A stretch of 64,000 nucleotides of DNA from JAODBJ01 sp963782465 (GCA_963782465.1 CAWAJR010000003.1:1116001-1180000); one strand, 5' to 3'; counted from the stretch's first letter, positions 18,752 through 28,547 are shown. Program-made: numbers and translations. The notes: generated from the sequence alone by a model not told the origin.

Positions 18752-19399
18752 CTACGGGGGCGCGATCGGTCGGAACGTGCTGCGCGACCAGGCGTCGGGA
18801 GCGACGGGGACCGCCGTCGCGACCGACGTCACACACCCCGCGGGCCACCCTGCCCAGGTGGCCACGTTCGCCGGGTCGACGTCGCGCAACGGTTGGGTGA
18901 GCCCCACGCCGAGCAGTTTCAGGAACGCTTCCTTCGCGGTCCACGTTTCGAGGAACGCCTCGATACGCCGCGGTTCGGGCAGCGCCGACCAGCGTTCGAA
19001 CGCACCGGCCGGCATGACCCGGGCCGCGACCCGTTCGAGGTGACGGCGGGGGCGCACAACCTCGACGTCGGCACCCACCTTCGTTTCGGCGACCGCGATC
19101 ACGCCGACAGTGCCGGAATGGGAGAGGCTGAACGACAGCGGGCCGGCGCCTTCGAGCTCGGGCCGGCCGTGCTCATGGGAGCCGCACACACCGCACGTCA
19201 GCGCATAGGTGATCGACGCCGGGTCGGAGTGCAGCGCGGCGCCGAGCAACACGCGCAACGCGCCGTGGGCCACGACATATCGCTCGCGCGCTTCCGCATC
19301 GGCACGCGCTCGCGCGTGGGCCTGCTCCCGTTCGTCGAGCAGCCGGGCCAGGAACGCGACGGTCGACGGTTCGGCCGAAAGGTCGACGGCATGGCACAC
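18752..19399 (-). CDS. Sfp-type 4'-phosphopantetheinyl transferase
   Basis: A 215-residue PPTase that moves phosphopantetheine from CoA to a carrier protein serine. Both Mg-binding signatures are present: GADVEVV (GxDxE) and WTAKEAFLKLLG (WxxKEA), with SFSLSHSGTVGVIA, the typical preceding segment. The length fits the Sfp/AcpT superfamily. Start is uncertain; GTG 19399 keeps the complete N-terminus (VCHAVDLSAEP) and there is no ATG. Its 5' end is back-to-back with the divergent HDAC-like gene, 37 bases apart. No polyketide or peptide synthetase is in the window, so the substrate carrier is elsewhere. Confidence 0.9.
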   Translation of the reverse strand: MCHAVDLSAEPSTVAFLARLLDEREQAHARARADAEARERYVVAHGALRVLLGAALHSDPASITYALTCGVCGSHEHGRPELEGAGPLSFSLSHSGTVGVIAVAETKVGADVEVVRPRRHLERVAARVMPAGAFERWSALPEPRRIEAFLETWTAKEAFLKLLGVGLTQPLRDVDPANVATWAGWPAGCVTSVATAVPVAPDAWSRSTFRPIAPP

Positions 19400-19423
19400 G
19401 GGTTGGAAGACGATGACCGACGG

Positions 19424-19429
19424 TACCCT
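19424..19429 (+). promoter_or_regulatory. -10 box (TACCCT) of HDAC-like gene
   Basis: TACCCT ends seven bases before GTG 19437; the same box with the same spacing precedes the next gene at 20502. This suggests a leaderless transcript and supports GTG 19437 over the upstream ATG 19413 as the start. Confidence 0.5.
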
Positions 19430-19436
19430 CGCACCC

Positions 19437-20476
19437 GTGCAGACGTTCGCCTCCGACGCGCACCGCCGGCACCACCCGCGGGAACCGTTCCATGATTTCG
19501 GTCGCATGGTCGCCCCGCCCGAAGTTCCCGAGCGCGCCGACCGGATTCTCGCCGCCCTCGCCGACGCGAAGCTCGGGCCCGTCGTGGAACCATCCGACCA
19601 CGGGCCGGGCCCATCCTTGCCGTCCACACGCTCGAGTACGTCGAGTTCCTCGAGCACGCGCACGCCGAATGGCGAGCATCGACGGGCGCCGGCGTCGAGG
19701 GGGAAGCCGTCGCGTACGCGCGCCCGGTGCGCGACCAACCGTTCGAGGAACCGGTACACATCGTCGCGAAGCTCGGCTGGTACTCGCACGACACCGACCC
19801 GATCCTGGCCGGCACGTGGGACGCGGCCCGGGCCGCGGCCGACATCGCGTTGAGCGCGTACGACACGGTGGCGTCGGGCGTTGAACACTCGGCCTACGCC
19901 TTGTGCCGGCCCCCGGGCCACCACGCCGCCGCCGACTCGTTCGCCGGTTACTGCTACCTCAACAACGCCGCGATCGTCGCCAACGCGTGGGCGCGGGCCG
20001 GCGCCCGCGTCACGATCCTCGACGTCGACTACCACCACGGCAACGGGACGCAACAGATCTTCTACACACGCGACGACGTGCAGTTCGTGTCGCTGCACGC
20101 CGACCCCGCGCTCGATTACCCGTTCTTCCTCGGTTTCGCGAACGAGCGCGGCTGGGGCGCCGGAGAGGGAGCGAACCACAATTTCCCGCTGCCCTACGGC
20201 ACCGACTGGTCGGGTTACGGCGAGGCGCTCGATCAGGCCGGCCGGCTCATCCGGCGGTACTCGCCCGACGCGCTCATCGTGTCGCTCGGCGTCGACACCG
20301 CGCTCGAAGACCCCGACCAGTTCGCGCTCGTCGCCGACGACTACTCCCGCCTGGGCGAGATCATCGGGTCGCTCGGCCCACCAACCCTGTTCGTACAAGA
20401 GGGCGGCTACTGCCTCGACGTGATCGGCCGCAACGTCGTCAACGTCCTGCGCGGTTTCGAGCACCGAGCGGCCTGA
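19437..20476 (+). CDS. Histone deacetylase/acetylpolyamine amidohydrolase family protein (frameshift)
   Basis: A zinc amidohydrolase of the HDAC superfamily, closest in layout to acetylpolyamine amidohydrolase. The N-terminal part (FHDFGRMVAPPEVPERADRI) is in one frame; a one-base loss in the GGGCCGGGCCC stretch near 19603-19612 moves it to the frame with AVHTLEYVEFLEHAHAEW. Active-site motifs follow: RPPGHHAAAD, the zinc ligands in ILDVDYHHGNGTQ, SLHADP, LGVDTALEDPD and QEGGYCLDV. Corrected length is 346 residues, normal for the family. It would remove acetyl groups from polyamines or similar small amides. It is divergent from the PPTase gene. Confidence 0.85.
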
Positions 20477-20488
20477 GGCCGACCGGCC

Positions 20489-20494
20489 TACCCT
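20489..20494 (+). promoter_or_regulatory. -10 box (TACCCT) of amidohydrolase-2 gene
   Basis: TACCCT followed by seven bases and then ATG 20502, with no Shine-Dalgarno sequence in between. Same box and spacing as at 19424. Confidence 0.5.
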
Positions 20495-20501
20495 TTCGGT
20501 C

Positions 20502-21680
20502 ATGCTCGAAATCGAAGGAACCATCGTGCACGATGCCGACGCGCACGTGATGGAAGTGCCCGACTGGTTCTTCTCCTACGCCGACGACGCGACACGGGAG
20601 AAGTTGCGGCCGCTCTACGTCGCGACCGTGAAACCGGGCGAGCACGACCTGATCGAACAGTTCCGCGAGAAGCACGCCGACCCGGAATTCCGCGCCCACG
20701 ACGCCGAGCAGATCTGGCTGCGCAAGAACTGGGCCGCGACGGGATCGTTCATCGCCGGCGACAGGCCCGAAGCACTCGACCTGCTCGGCGTCGCGAGCCA
20801 GCTCGTGTTCAACACGTTCGCGAACGGAACGTTGAAGAAAGCCGAACTGTCGGATGATCTCGACTTCGCCTACGGCATCGCCGCCGCGCACAACCGGGCC
20901 ATGCTCGACTTCTGCTCGGTCGACGACCGGCTGCTGCCGACCTGTTACCTCCCCCTCGCCGACTTCGAACGTTCGGCCGCCGCGGCCGGAGAATGGATCG
21001 CCGCGGGTGCGGCCGCGCTCCTCGTCGCGTCGGCACCGCCGCGAGGCCATTCGCCGAGCCACGTCGCGCTCGATCCCGTCTGGCGGCAGGCCGAGGCCGC
21101 CGGCATCCCGATCGTGTTCCACGTCGGCGGCGGGGGCGAGCTGATCGATCCTGTCTACTTCGAGAACGGTCTGCCGCCCGTTCCCGACTTCCACGGCGGC
21201 GACGGCAACTTCCGTTCGGTCGATTACATGACGATCCCCTACCCGGTGATGACCACGCTCGGCACGATGATCATCGACGGCGTGCTCGACCGTTTCCCGG
21301 CGTTGCGGGTCGGTGTGATCGAGCAGGGCGCGGCGTGGGTCCCCGGTTGGATGCGTTCACTCGACAGTGCCGCTGACGCCTTCCGTCGCAACGAGGAGCG
21401 GCTGCAACACCTGAGCGCGGCGCCGAGCGAGATCGTGCGCCGCCAGGTGCGCGTCACGCCATACCCCCATGAAGACGCCGGCTGGATCATCGAGCAGGCG
21501 GGCGAGGAGGTCTGCCTCTTCTCCACCGATTACCCGCACGTCGAAGGGGGCCGTAACCCGCTCGGGCGCTTCGAGCGATCGCTCGCCCACACCGGCGCGA
21601 CCGCCCGGCGCCGTTTCTACTGCGACAACTTCGAAGACCTGATGGGCGCCGCGCTCCCCACATCCCTGCGCCGCGCCTAG
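20502..21680 (+). CDS. Amidohydrolase family 2 (metal-dependent hydrolase/decarboxylase type)
   Basis: A 392-residue amidohydrolase-2 (PF04909-type) TIM-barrel protein. The N-terminal DADAHVMEVPDW carries the DxH metal motif, IVFHVGGGG the central His, and the C-terminal FSTDYPHVEGG the Asp-x-x-His motif. Members include gamma-resorcylate and ACMSD-like decarboxylases and lactonases acting on cyclic or aromatic carboxylates. It starts at a leaderless-type ATG just after the HDAC-like gene. It is distinct from the three shorter amidohydrolases at 28681-31350. Confidence 0.9.
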   Translation: MLEIEGTIVHDADAHVMEVPDWFFSYADDATREKLRPLYVATVKPGEHDLIEQFREKHADPEFRAHDAEQIWLRKNWAATGSFIAGDRPEALDLLGVASQLVFNTFANGTLKKAELSDDLDFAYGIAAAHNRAMLDFCSVDDRLLPTCYLPLADFERSAAAAGEWIAAGAAALLVASAPPRGHSPSHVALDPVWRQAEAAGIPIVFHVGGGGELIDPVYFENGLPPVPDFHGGDGNFRSVDYMTIPYPVMTTLGTMIIDGVLDRFPALRVGVIEQGAAWVPGWMRSLDSAADAFRRNEERLQHLSAAPSEIVRRQVRVTPYPHEDAGWIIEQAGEEVCLFSTDYPHVEGGRNPLGRFERSLAHTGATARRRFYCDNFEDLMGAALPTSLRRA

Positions 21681-21709
21681 CCCGCGGCGTCGCTCGCAGC
21701 CCATTCGAG

Positions 21710-22675
21710 ATGCACGAAGACCTGCAACAAGCGGGGCGGCGGCGGCTCATCGCGACGGCGATCGCGGGTGTGGTGTTACTGGCCGGCTCGATCGCGTTGC
21801 TCGTGCTGCCGCTGGTCGCGGTCTCCGTCCTCGCGATGCAGCCCTTCTTCCCGTCGATCACGATCACCGGTGCAGTAGTACGCATCATCGGGTTCAGTGT
21901 CGCGATCGGCTTCGCGACCTCGGTGGTCGGCACCGCCTATGCGTGGCGGCACACCGAACGCGACGCATTGCAGTCGGCCGACCTGCAACTCGCGACCGTT
22001 CCCGGCGCCGGCATCGCCGTCGTGCCCTCATGGCGAGTGAGCGACGGCCCGCTCCCCCGCGTCCGCCAGATGCTCGACACGCTCTCGATCGCCGCGGGCG
22101 TGCTCCCACCGCAGTGCGCGGTGGTGGTCGATCCCGCGCCGAACCTCTTGAGCATCGGCCGGTACCCCGAAACCGCGTGGATCGTGTGCACGACCGGGCT
22201 GCTCGAAGAACTCCCCCGCCGCGAACTCGAATCGCTCCTCGCGTACGAGTTGGGGCGCATCGCGTGCCGGGAGGTGTCGCTCGACACCGTCGTCTACGCG
22301 TGCACCGCGCGCACGTACGAGGTGTGGGCCGGTGCGCTCGGCGGCCACCACGCGACGATCGTGTTCGCCCCCCTCGCCGTGTTGGGGCTCCCGCTCCTCG
22401 CCGGCTGCGCGTTGTTGCGGCGCAGCGCGCTCAGCGCGCGGGCACGGTTGTCGGATGGGCTCGCGATCCAGTTCTGCCGCGACCCGCTCGCGTTGCTCGC
22501 CGCGCTCCGGCGCCTGGCGGCCGACGGTCGCACGGTGCGCTTCGCCGGCGCACCGAACGCACATCTCTGGTTGCAGTACCCCCACACGAGGGCGTCGCGT
22601 TTCCTGCTCGGTAGCCGGCGGTTGCTCAACGCGCGTGTGCGGCGGCTCGAACGCATGACCTCCTCGCTGCACTGA
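21710..22675 (+). CDS. M48-like integral membrane protein without zinc-binding histidines (pseudopeptidase)
   Basis: A 321-residue membrane protein laid out like HtpX/M48 peptidases: two N-terminal helices (residues about 13-43 and 55-77), a soluble domain, and another hydrophobic pair near 205-230. At the position of the zinc motif HExxH it reads YELGR (179-183) within ELESLLAYELGRIACREVS, so both histidines are replaced while the catalytic Glu and flanking helix are kept. The preceding WIVCTTGLLEEL also matches the family. It should therefore be unable to bind zinc in the normal way. A regulatory or chaperone-like role is inference. It follows the amidohydrolase by 29 bases. Confidence 0.7.
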   Translation: MHEDLQQAGRRRLIATAIAGVVLLAGSIALLVLPLVAVSVLAMQPFFPSITITGAVVRIIGFSVAIGFATSVVGTAYAWRHTERDALQSADLQLATVPGAGIAVVPSWRVSDGPLPRVRQMLDTLSIAAGVLPPQCAVVVDPAPNLLSIGRYPETAWIVCTTGLLEELPRRELESLLAYELGRIACREVSLDTVVYACTARTYEVWAGALGGHHATIVFAPLAVLGLPLLAGCALLRRSALSARARLSDGLAIQFCRDPLALLAALRRLAADGRTVRFAGAPNAHLWLQYPHTRASRFLLGSRRLLNARVRRLERMTSSLH

Positions 22676-22699
22676 CGCGGCGGCGCAGCGAAAATCGGC

Positions 22700-23395
22700 T
22701 CATTCGTCGAGCGGCGTCTCGCGCAGCCGGAAGAACGGCGCGATCAGCACCAACGGCGGGTCGGGTTCCGGGTCCCAGTCCCACCGAGCGATCTCGTCCG
22801 GGCTCCGGCGCCCGGTCGCGCCGCGCGCGATCTCGAACCGGCTTGCCCCGATCGTCGCGACCGGGTCGCCGGCGCCCGAAACAACCTCGCCCCGTTCGGT
22901 GCAGAACCGCAGTGCCGGCAGGCCGGTGAACTGCCGGGTCGAGACCACCCAGTCGAAGACGAGATCGAGCCCGTCGGGCGCGCCCGGAGCGCGGGCGCCC
23001 GGCGCGAGCGCGTGGCGGATGTCGTGCTCGTGGGTGAACGCGTCGAAGAGGGCCTGGCCGGTGATGATCTCGGGGATCGCCATCATCCGCGACTCGAATT
23101 CGGGCGCGAGCTCGTCCCAGTCGTCGAGCATTGCGGCCGGTGCCGTGTCGTGCCGGCGCGCGACCTGCGCGGCGGTCCACGCGTCGCTCGCGATGCCGTC
23201 GACCCGGCCGTTCACCGCGTCGTCGGCGACCCCGACCATGTGCGCGAGGATGTCGCGCACGCGCCATTCCGGTGTCGCCGGTGCCACCGCGTCGAGCGCC
23301 GCGGCCGGCGTCGCCGACACGACGTCGCGAACGCGCCCCCGCAACTCGTGGTACTCGGCGACGTACGCCGCTCGAAGATCCGCCGGCTCAGACAT
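22700..23395 (-). CDS. DinB/mycothiol-dependent maleylpyruvate isomerase-type protein (TIGR03083-like)
   Basis: A 231-residue four-helix-bundle protein. The metal ligands are visible as His in LAHMVGVADDAV and the pair in FDAFTHEHDIRHAL, giving the His triad of the DinB/MDMPI superfamily. The N-terminal part (TPEWRVRDILAHMVG) is typical of actinobacterial TIGR03083 proteins, which are thought to act as mycothiol-dependent thiol transferases or isomerases. The C-terminal domain (RFEIARGATGRRSPDEI) matches the MDMPI C-terminal SCP-2-like domain. Its start overlaps the MFS gene stop by eight bases, so they form an operon and may act together in detoxification. Confidence 0.88.
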   Translation of the reverse strand: MSEPADLRAAYVAEYHELRGRVRDVVSATPAAALDAVAPATPEWRVRDILAHMVGVADDAVNGRVDGIASDAWTAAQVARRHDTAPAAMLDDWDELAPEFESRMMAIPEIITGQALFDAFTHEHDIRHALAPGARAPGAPDGLDLVFDWVVSTRQFTGLPALRFCTERGEVVSGAGDPVATIGASRFEIARGATGRRSPDEIARWDWDPEPDPPLVLIAPFFRLRETPLDE

Positions 23396-24683
23396 CCGGA
23401 GCTCCCTTCACCCGCATGCGGGACGGGTTGCTGGCCGCGGCGAGCACGACGGCCCACACTGCACCGACCAGCAACACCGCCGTGATCGACATGCGGTCGG
23501 CGAGCCAGCCGCCGAGCAGCACACCGACCGGCACCGTCCCCCCGAAACCCATGATCCACAATGCCATGACCCGACCACGTATTTCATCCGACACGTACGC
23601 CTGGAGCACCGTCGACAGGGCGGTGATCACGACGAAGTATGCGTAGCCGAGCAACAACGCGACCGGGTACGCGGGCGCCGACCGGCGCAGGAGCGCGAAC
23701 GCGGCGAGCAGCAGCGCGAACGCGGCGAAGCCCGGCCGCATGAGCCGAACCTTGGCGACCATCGCGAAGACGGTGCCGACGCTGACCGCGCCGAGCGAGG
23801 CGCCGAGACCGAACGAGGCGTAGAGCACACCGTAAGCCTCGCTCTTCGTCGCGATCCCGAAGTTACGGCTCGCGAGCACCGGCATGAGGCCGACGAACGC
23901 GAGCGAGAAGAACGAGAACGAAAACAGCATGAACAAGATGTCGCGCACGAGCGGGTCGGCGCGCGCGATACGGAACCCGGATGCGAGGCGGGCGAAGCCA
24001 CGCTCTTCGAGGATCGCGCCGACCCGCCGGGCGTAGTCGGCCCACATCAAGCCGATCACTGCGAACACGTACGTGCCCGCGTTCACGGCGAACACCGGCG
24101 CGGCGCCGAGCTTCGAGTACATCAGAGCACCGATCACCGGGCCGATGACGCGCGACAGGTTCATCTGTACCGACATGAGCGCGACCGCACCGGGCAGGTC
24201 TTCACGCGGGACCAACGTCGGCAGGATCGCGCTCAAGCCGGGCGCGCTGAGCGCGTTGGCGATGCCGATCGCGAACACGAGCGCCGCGACACCGACCGTC
24301 GACGGGTGCCGATCGATGGCAACCACGGCCAACCCGAGCGACAGCAGCAGTTGGGCGAACTGCAAACCGACGAGGAGACGGCGCCGGTCGACCGAGTCGG
24401 CGAGGAGACCACCGACGGTCGAGAGGAACAGCAGTGGCCCGAGCTGGGCGAAGAACAACACGCCGACGAACACCGACGAGTGCGTGAGGTCGTACGCCCA
24501 GGCACCGAGCAGCACGTTCTGCATCCAGGTGCCGATGTTCGACGCGAACACGCCGATGAACGCGACGCGGAAGTTGCGATGGCGGAACGCGGCCTGCGCG
24601 GTGCCGGCCCGGAGCGGGACGTCGCCGTCGACCAGCGCGTCTTCCACCTCGTCGGCGTCGTCGCGCGACTCCCAGACCGCCAT
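23388..24683 (-). CDS. MFS exporter (EntS/DUF894-like)
   Basis: A major facilitator superfamily transporter of about 431 residues with 12 predicted helices. The family signature in the loop between helices 2 and 3 is GGLLADSVDRRRLLVGLQ, and SNIGTWMQNVLLGAWAYDLT near the N-terminus is typical of the enterobactin exporter EntS-like group (PF05977). An N-terminal hydrophilic extension of about 30 acidic residues precedes helix 1. Start ATG 24683 follows an in-frame GTG at 24686. It is co-transcribed with the overlapping DinB-family gene. Substrate is unknown; efflux of small hydrophobic compounds is likely. Confidence 0.9.
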   Translation of the reverse strand: MAVWESRDDADEVEDALVDGDVPLRAGTAQAAFRHRNFRVAFIGVFASNIGTWMQNVLLGAWAYDLTHSSVFVGVLFFAQLGPLLFLSTVGGLLADSVDRRRLLVGLQFAQLLLSLGLAVVAIDRHPSTVGVAALVFAIGIANALSAPGLSAILPTLVPREDLPGAVALMSVQMNLSRVIGPVIGALMYSKLGAAPVFAVNAGTYVFAVIGLMWADYARRVGAILEERGFARLASGFRIARADPLVRDILFMLFSFSFFSLAFVGLMPVLASRNFGIATKSEAYGVLYASFGLGASLGAVSVGTVFAMVAKVRLMRPGFAAFALLLAAFALLRRSAPAYPVALLLGYAYFVVITALSTVLQAYVSDEIRGRVMALWIMGFGGTVPVGVLLGGWLADRMSITAVLLVGAVWAVVLAAASNPSRMRVKGAPDV

Positions 24684-24708
24684 CACGACACCCTACGGGA
24701 CCGGGCGT

Positions 24709-26905
24709 TCAGGTCTTCGGCCGATTGCCGATCACGTTCGCGCCCCGTAGCCGGTCGAGATCGTCGTCGGTGTAACCCAGCTCGCCGCGCAACACCGCGT
24801 CGTTGTGCTCGCCGAGCAGCGGCGCCGCCGAATGCCAGAAGCGCGACGGTCCGGCCGAGAAACGCACCGGCCAGGTCGGGTAGTCGTGGGTCCCGACGAT
24901 CGGGTGCTCGACCGCCTCGAAGAAACCGCGTGCCTGCATCTGCGGATCGTCGAGTGTCAGGTAGGCCGGCACCATGCGCGCCGCGGGAATGCCGGCCGCG
25001 AGGCACTGCTCGGCCGCCGCCGCGGCGTCTCGTGTCGCGCACCATTGTTCGCGCTCGGCCGCGGGCATCGGGTCGGCGCGGCGGTCGATCGCCACCCACT
25101 CGTCGTCGCCGGTGCAGCGGTACACGCCGCCCTCGCCCCGGCGCCCGCCGAGCACGCCGTCGACGGCATAACGGATCACCTGCTCGCCGGTGACCGCGCT
25201 CGCGGCCTCGATGAGCGGCACTTCCACGAGTTGGCCTTCGCCGGTGCGGTCGCGGTGCTCGAGCGCGGCCACGACGGCGAGCGCGGCGTGCATCCCCGAC
25301 AGCGGGTCGACCACCCCGCCGGGGATGATCGGCGGCCCGCCCTCGTACCCGGTGGCCCACGCCATCCCGGTGACCTGTTCCATCGTCTGGGCGAAGCCGG
25401 GCCGGTCGCGCCACGGCCCGCCGAGGCCGAAGGCAGGCATGCGCAGCATGACGGTGGCGGGGTTGATCGCCCGCAACGCGTCGTAGCCGAGCCCGAATCC
25501 GTCGAGCACCCGCGGCGTGAAGTTCTCGGCGACGACATCGCATCGTTCGACGAGCCGCCGCGCGATCTCGACGCCCTCGGGTTGCGAGAGGTCGAGGGTG
25601 ATGCCGCGCTTGTTCAGGTTCATCGCCGCGAACACGTACGACTGTTCGTAGAACTGCGCGTGCTGCGCCGGCCGCACCGCCGCGGTGAACCGGATCCCGT
25701 CCGGCCGTTGCACCGACTCGACCTTGATCACATCGGCGCCCAGCGCCGCGAACCACGCCGTGGCAACCGGGCCCGCCCAGAACGCGGTGAAATCGAGGAT
25801 ACGGATCCCCGCGAACGGCAACGTGCCCCCACCACCCCTCGCCGGGTTGTGAGGTTTGTGTTCCCATTCGGGAGCAGAAGTCTCACAACCGGGGGTGGCG
25901 GGAGCGGGCGAAAGCTCGCGGTCGGGAACGCCGTGGAACCGGAACGGCGCGCGCGGCCGGGGCCACGCTCGGCCCGGCTGTTCGACGTACACGTCGCGCT
26001 CGACGAGCTGGGGAACCTTGGGAAGCTCGGCACCGTTGCCGAGGATCGCGGCCGGGACGCGCGCCGCCGCGCACGCCGCGACGACCTCATCGGCCGTGTG
26101 CGCCGTCGTGTAACCGCGGATCATCGCGTTCACTTCTTCGGCCCGCACGAAACGCCCGAGCATCGTCGCAAGGTCTTCGTCGCCGAGGAGGTCGTCGCGC
26201 CCGATGACCCGCAACAGCGAGTACCACTGCGCGGCGGTGATCGTCGTGATGCCCACGTACCGATCGTCGGCCGTCGGTTCGTTCCCGGGGATCATGACGA
26301 AGCGGAACGTGCCCATGCGGCTGCCGGGGAAACGGGCTCCCAGCGTCGGCGCGACGACCATCGTCATCTGCATCGCTTCCAGCATCGACACGTCGACCGT
26401 CTCGGGCTCGCCGGTGCGTTGCGCCCGCCGCCAGGCCGTGCACGCGCCGAGCGCCGCGAACGCGCCGGTGACGTACTCGCCGAGGTCCCCGGCAACGGTG
26501 AGCGGCGTCTTGCTCCATGTGGCCGTGGTTCGACAGCGAACCCGACCGCGCTTGCAGTACTTCTTCGGGCAATTCGAGGCCGTCGTCGGGCCCGCCGTGG
26601 CCGACCGCGGTGATCGACACCGTGACGAGCGGACCAGCCGGCGCCGATGGCAACGGCGTGCCCGGCCCGAGCAGCACGATGTCGGCCGCGGCCGACCAGG
26701 GTGCCGCGGCCGTTGTGAGCACCGATCGTTGCGACGTGCGCAGGTACGCGAACAGCGCGCCGTCGGCATCGTGGCGGCGGAGCGGGTGACCGTGTTCGGG
26801 TTCGACGACAACGACGTCGGCGCCGAGGTCGGCGAGCAACTTCGCGGAGTACGCGCCGGCGATCGACTCCGTGCGGTCGACGACACGCAGGCCGTCGTAG
26901 ATCAC
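24709..26905 (-). CDS. Tandem (two-domain) CaiB/BaiF family III CoA-transferase (frameshift)
   Basis: Two family III CoA-transferase domains in one chain, about 731 residues after correction. Domain 1 begins YDGLRVVDRTESIAGAYSAK and ends near ELPKVPQLVERDVYVEQPGR; domain 2 starts FAGIRILDFTAFWAGPVATA and includes LNKRGITLDLSQPEG and VVDPLSGMHAALAVVAALEH. An extra base near 26514 (read as ATGGAGC where ATGAGC would give HMSKTPLTVAGDLGEY) breaks the frame in domain 1; the total of 2197 bases fits one insertion. These enzymes move CoA between carboxylic acids. GTG 26905 overlaps the stop of the DUF35 gene as GTGA. It belongs to the thiolase operon. Confidence 0.85.
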
Positions 26906-27345
26906 GACGACGCGAGGGTGAACATCGGCACCGTCACGGAACGGTCGGGGACGGTGCTGAACGACAACGGCCGGAACGTGACCGTCACGGCCGCGCCGGC
27001 CCGCAACGTTTCCGGTTCGGCATCGACGATGTTCGTCACGATGCGGACCGCCGGGTCTTCTTCGAGCTCGACCAGCGCGGCGACGAACGGGACTTTGTCG
27101 GCGAAGGCAGGGAGGAACGGGCGGCGGACCACCGCCCAGGAGAACAGCGAGCCGCGCCCGCTCACCGGCGCCCATTCGAGTTCGCCGCCGCAGGACGGGC
27201 AGGCCGGTTGGGGGAACCACACGTATCGATCGCAGCCGGCACATCGCGTCACGAGCAATTCACCGCGGGCCGCGCCCTCGAAGTAGGGCGCGCTCGCCGG
27301 CTCGTTCACGTCGGGCAGCGGGAAGTCGGCCCGCTTGATCGCCAT
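26902..27345 (-). CDS. DUF35/OB-fold protein with rubredoxin-like zinc ribbon (thiolase partner)
   Basis: A 147-residue acyl-CoA-associated OB-fold protein. The N-terminal helix YFEGAARGELLVTRC leads into a zinc ribbon with cysteines 35, 38, 49 and 52 (CAGC and CPSC), followed by the OB-fold segment GRGSLFSWAVVRRPFLPAFA. In actinobacteria and archaea such proteins form a complex with the thiolase encoded next to them and are required for thiolase or hydratase activity in steroid and isoprenoid side-chain degradation. The start ATG overlaps the thiolase stop by one base (TGATG), which supports the pairing. Confidence 0.92.
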   Translation of the reverse strand: MAIKRADFPLPDVNEPASAPYFEGAARGELLVTRCAGCDRYVWFPQPACPSCGGELEWAPVSGRGSLFSWAVVRRPFLPAFADKVPFVAALVELEEDPAVRIVTNIVDAEPETLRAGAAVTVTFRPLSFSTVPDRSVTVPMFTLASS

Positions 27346-28547
27346 CAGCGGTCCCGGGTGAGGATCAACGTGCTGGCCATGTGCCCGGTATAGCCGCCGT
27401 ACACCGCGACCTGCGCGCCCGGCACTTGCGCCGCCGCGACGCCCCGCAACTGTTTCACGCACTCGACGACGTGCGCGATGCCGAGCACGTACGCGTGCGA
27501 CAGCAACCCGCCGTGCGGGTTGAACGGAAGCTTGCCGGCGTCGTGAAAGAGCGTGTCGCCCTCGACGAACCCGCCCGCTTCGCCCTTCGGGCAAAAGCCC
27601 ATGTCTTCGATCTGCATCAGGCTCACGACCGTGAACGGGTCGTACACAGTGAGCAGGTCGACATCCGCCGGCCGGAGCCCGGCCATCGCAAAGGCGCCGG
27701 GCGCGCTGAACACCTGCGGCGTGCTCGTGAACGCGCGCTGCTGCGCCCAATGGGTGCCGGTTCCCGAGTACCCCTCGCCGACGCCGCGCACGACCGCCGG
27801 CACGCTCGGCAGATCGCGCGCCCGCTCGACGCTCGTCGTCACGTAGGCCGCGCCACCATCGGAGATCAGGCACGAGTCGAAGAGCCGCAGCGGGTCGGCG
27901 AGGAACGGCGACGCGAGATAGTCGTCGATGCTCATCGGCCGGCCGTGCATCACCGCGTCGGGATTGAGGTTCGCGTGGCGGCGGCACGCGACCGCCACCG
28001 CGCCGAACTGGGCTTCGGTCGTGCCGAACTCGACCATGTGCCGGCGCATGATCGTGGCGAAGTAGACGGGCTGCGGGAACCAACCGAACGGCACTTCGAA
28101 GTTCTGTTTCATCGCCTGCGCCGCGTGCACCTCACCCGGGCCGCCCGTCATCTCCGACCGCTGCGTCGCCCAGGCGACCGGGAACACGTTGAGTACATGG
28201 CGGGCTTCCCCGCGCTTGATCGCTTGCGCCGCAAGGTACGGCGCGGTCGCGGCCCACGCCATCCCTCCGCCCCATGGTGACGTCCACAGATCATGCGAGG
28301 TGCCGAAGTGCTCGTGGAACGCGGCCGCGTCGAAATCGGCGAACGAGCCCGACCACGTCAGCCCGTCGATGTCCGGCCGGCTCGAGCCCCGCGTCGGCGA
28401 TTGCCCGTTCGCACGCCTCCGCGCCGATCTGTTTCGCGGTACGACCGGACGCTTTCGTATAGGCCGTCTCGCCGATCCCGGCGATCGCGACCGCGCCCGA
28501 AATGTCGTCGAGCTCGCCCGCGCGCCCCAGTCCGGCCCCGCTGCCAC
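27345..28547 (-). CDS. Thiolase family protein (SCP-x/lipid-transfer type), frameshifted N-terminus
   Basis: A thiolase-superfamily protein of about 400 residues that works with the adjacent DUF35 protein. The core is clear: DIDGLTWSGSFADFDAA, GPGEVHAAQAM, LISDGGAAYVTTSVERA, the HEAFA-equivalent region DLLTVYDPFTVVSLM and GGLLSHAYVLGIAHVVE. The conserved N-terminal SGAVAIAGIGETAYTK lies in a second frame; an extra base near 28373 (GCCGGACATC where GCCGACATC gives ADIDGL) explains the internal shift, and a compensating loss before about 28505 is needed to reach GTG 28547. The 5' end is thus uncertain. The catalytic Cys position could not be confidently assigned, as in other non-condensing SCP-x-type thiolases. 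Confidence 0.82.
   Translation of the reverse strand: MAAGPDWGARASSTTFRARSRSPGSARRPIRKRPVVPRNRSARRRANGQSPTRGSSRPDIDGLTWSGSFADFDAAAFHEHFGTSHDLWTSPWGGGMAWAATAPYLAAQAIKRGEARHVLNVFPVAWATQRSEMTGGPGEVHAAQAMKQNFEVPFGWFPQPVYFATIMRRHMVEFGTTEAQFGAVAVACRRHANLNPDAVMHGRPMSIDDYLASPFLADPLRLFDSCLISDGGAAYVTTSVERARDLPSVPAVVRGVGEGYSGTGTHWAQQRAFTSTPQVFSAPGAFAMAGLRPADVDLLTVYDPFTVVSLMQIEDMGFCPKGEAGGFVEGDTLFHDAGKLPFNPHGGLLSHAYVLGIAHVVECVKQLRGVAAAQVPGAQVAVYGGYTGHMASTLILTRDR

Noticed and set aside
22899..25193. 764-residue plus-strand frame across DinB, MFS and CaiB genes
   Set aside because: It spans the antisense of three unrelated recognised genes and has low-complexity composition.
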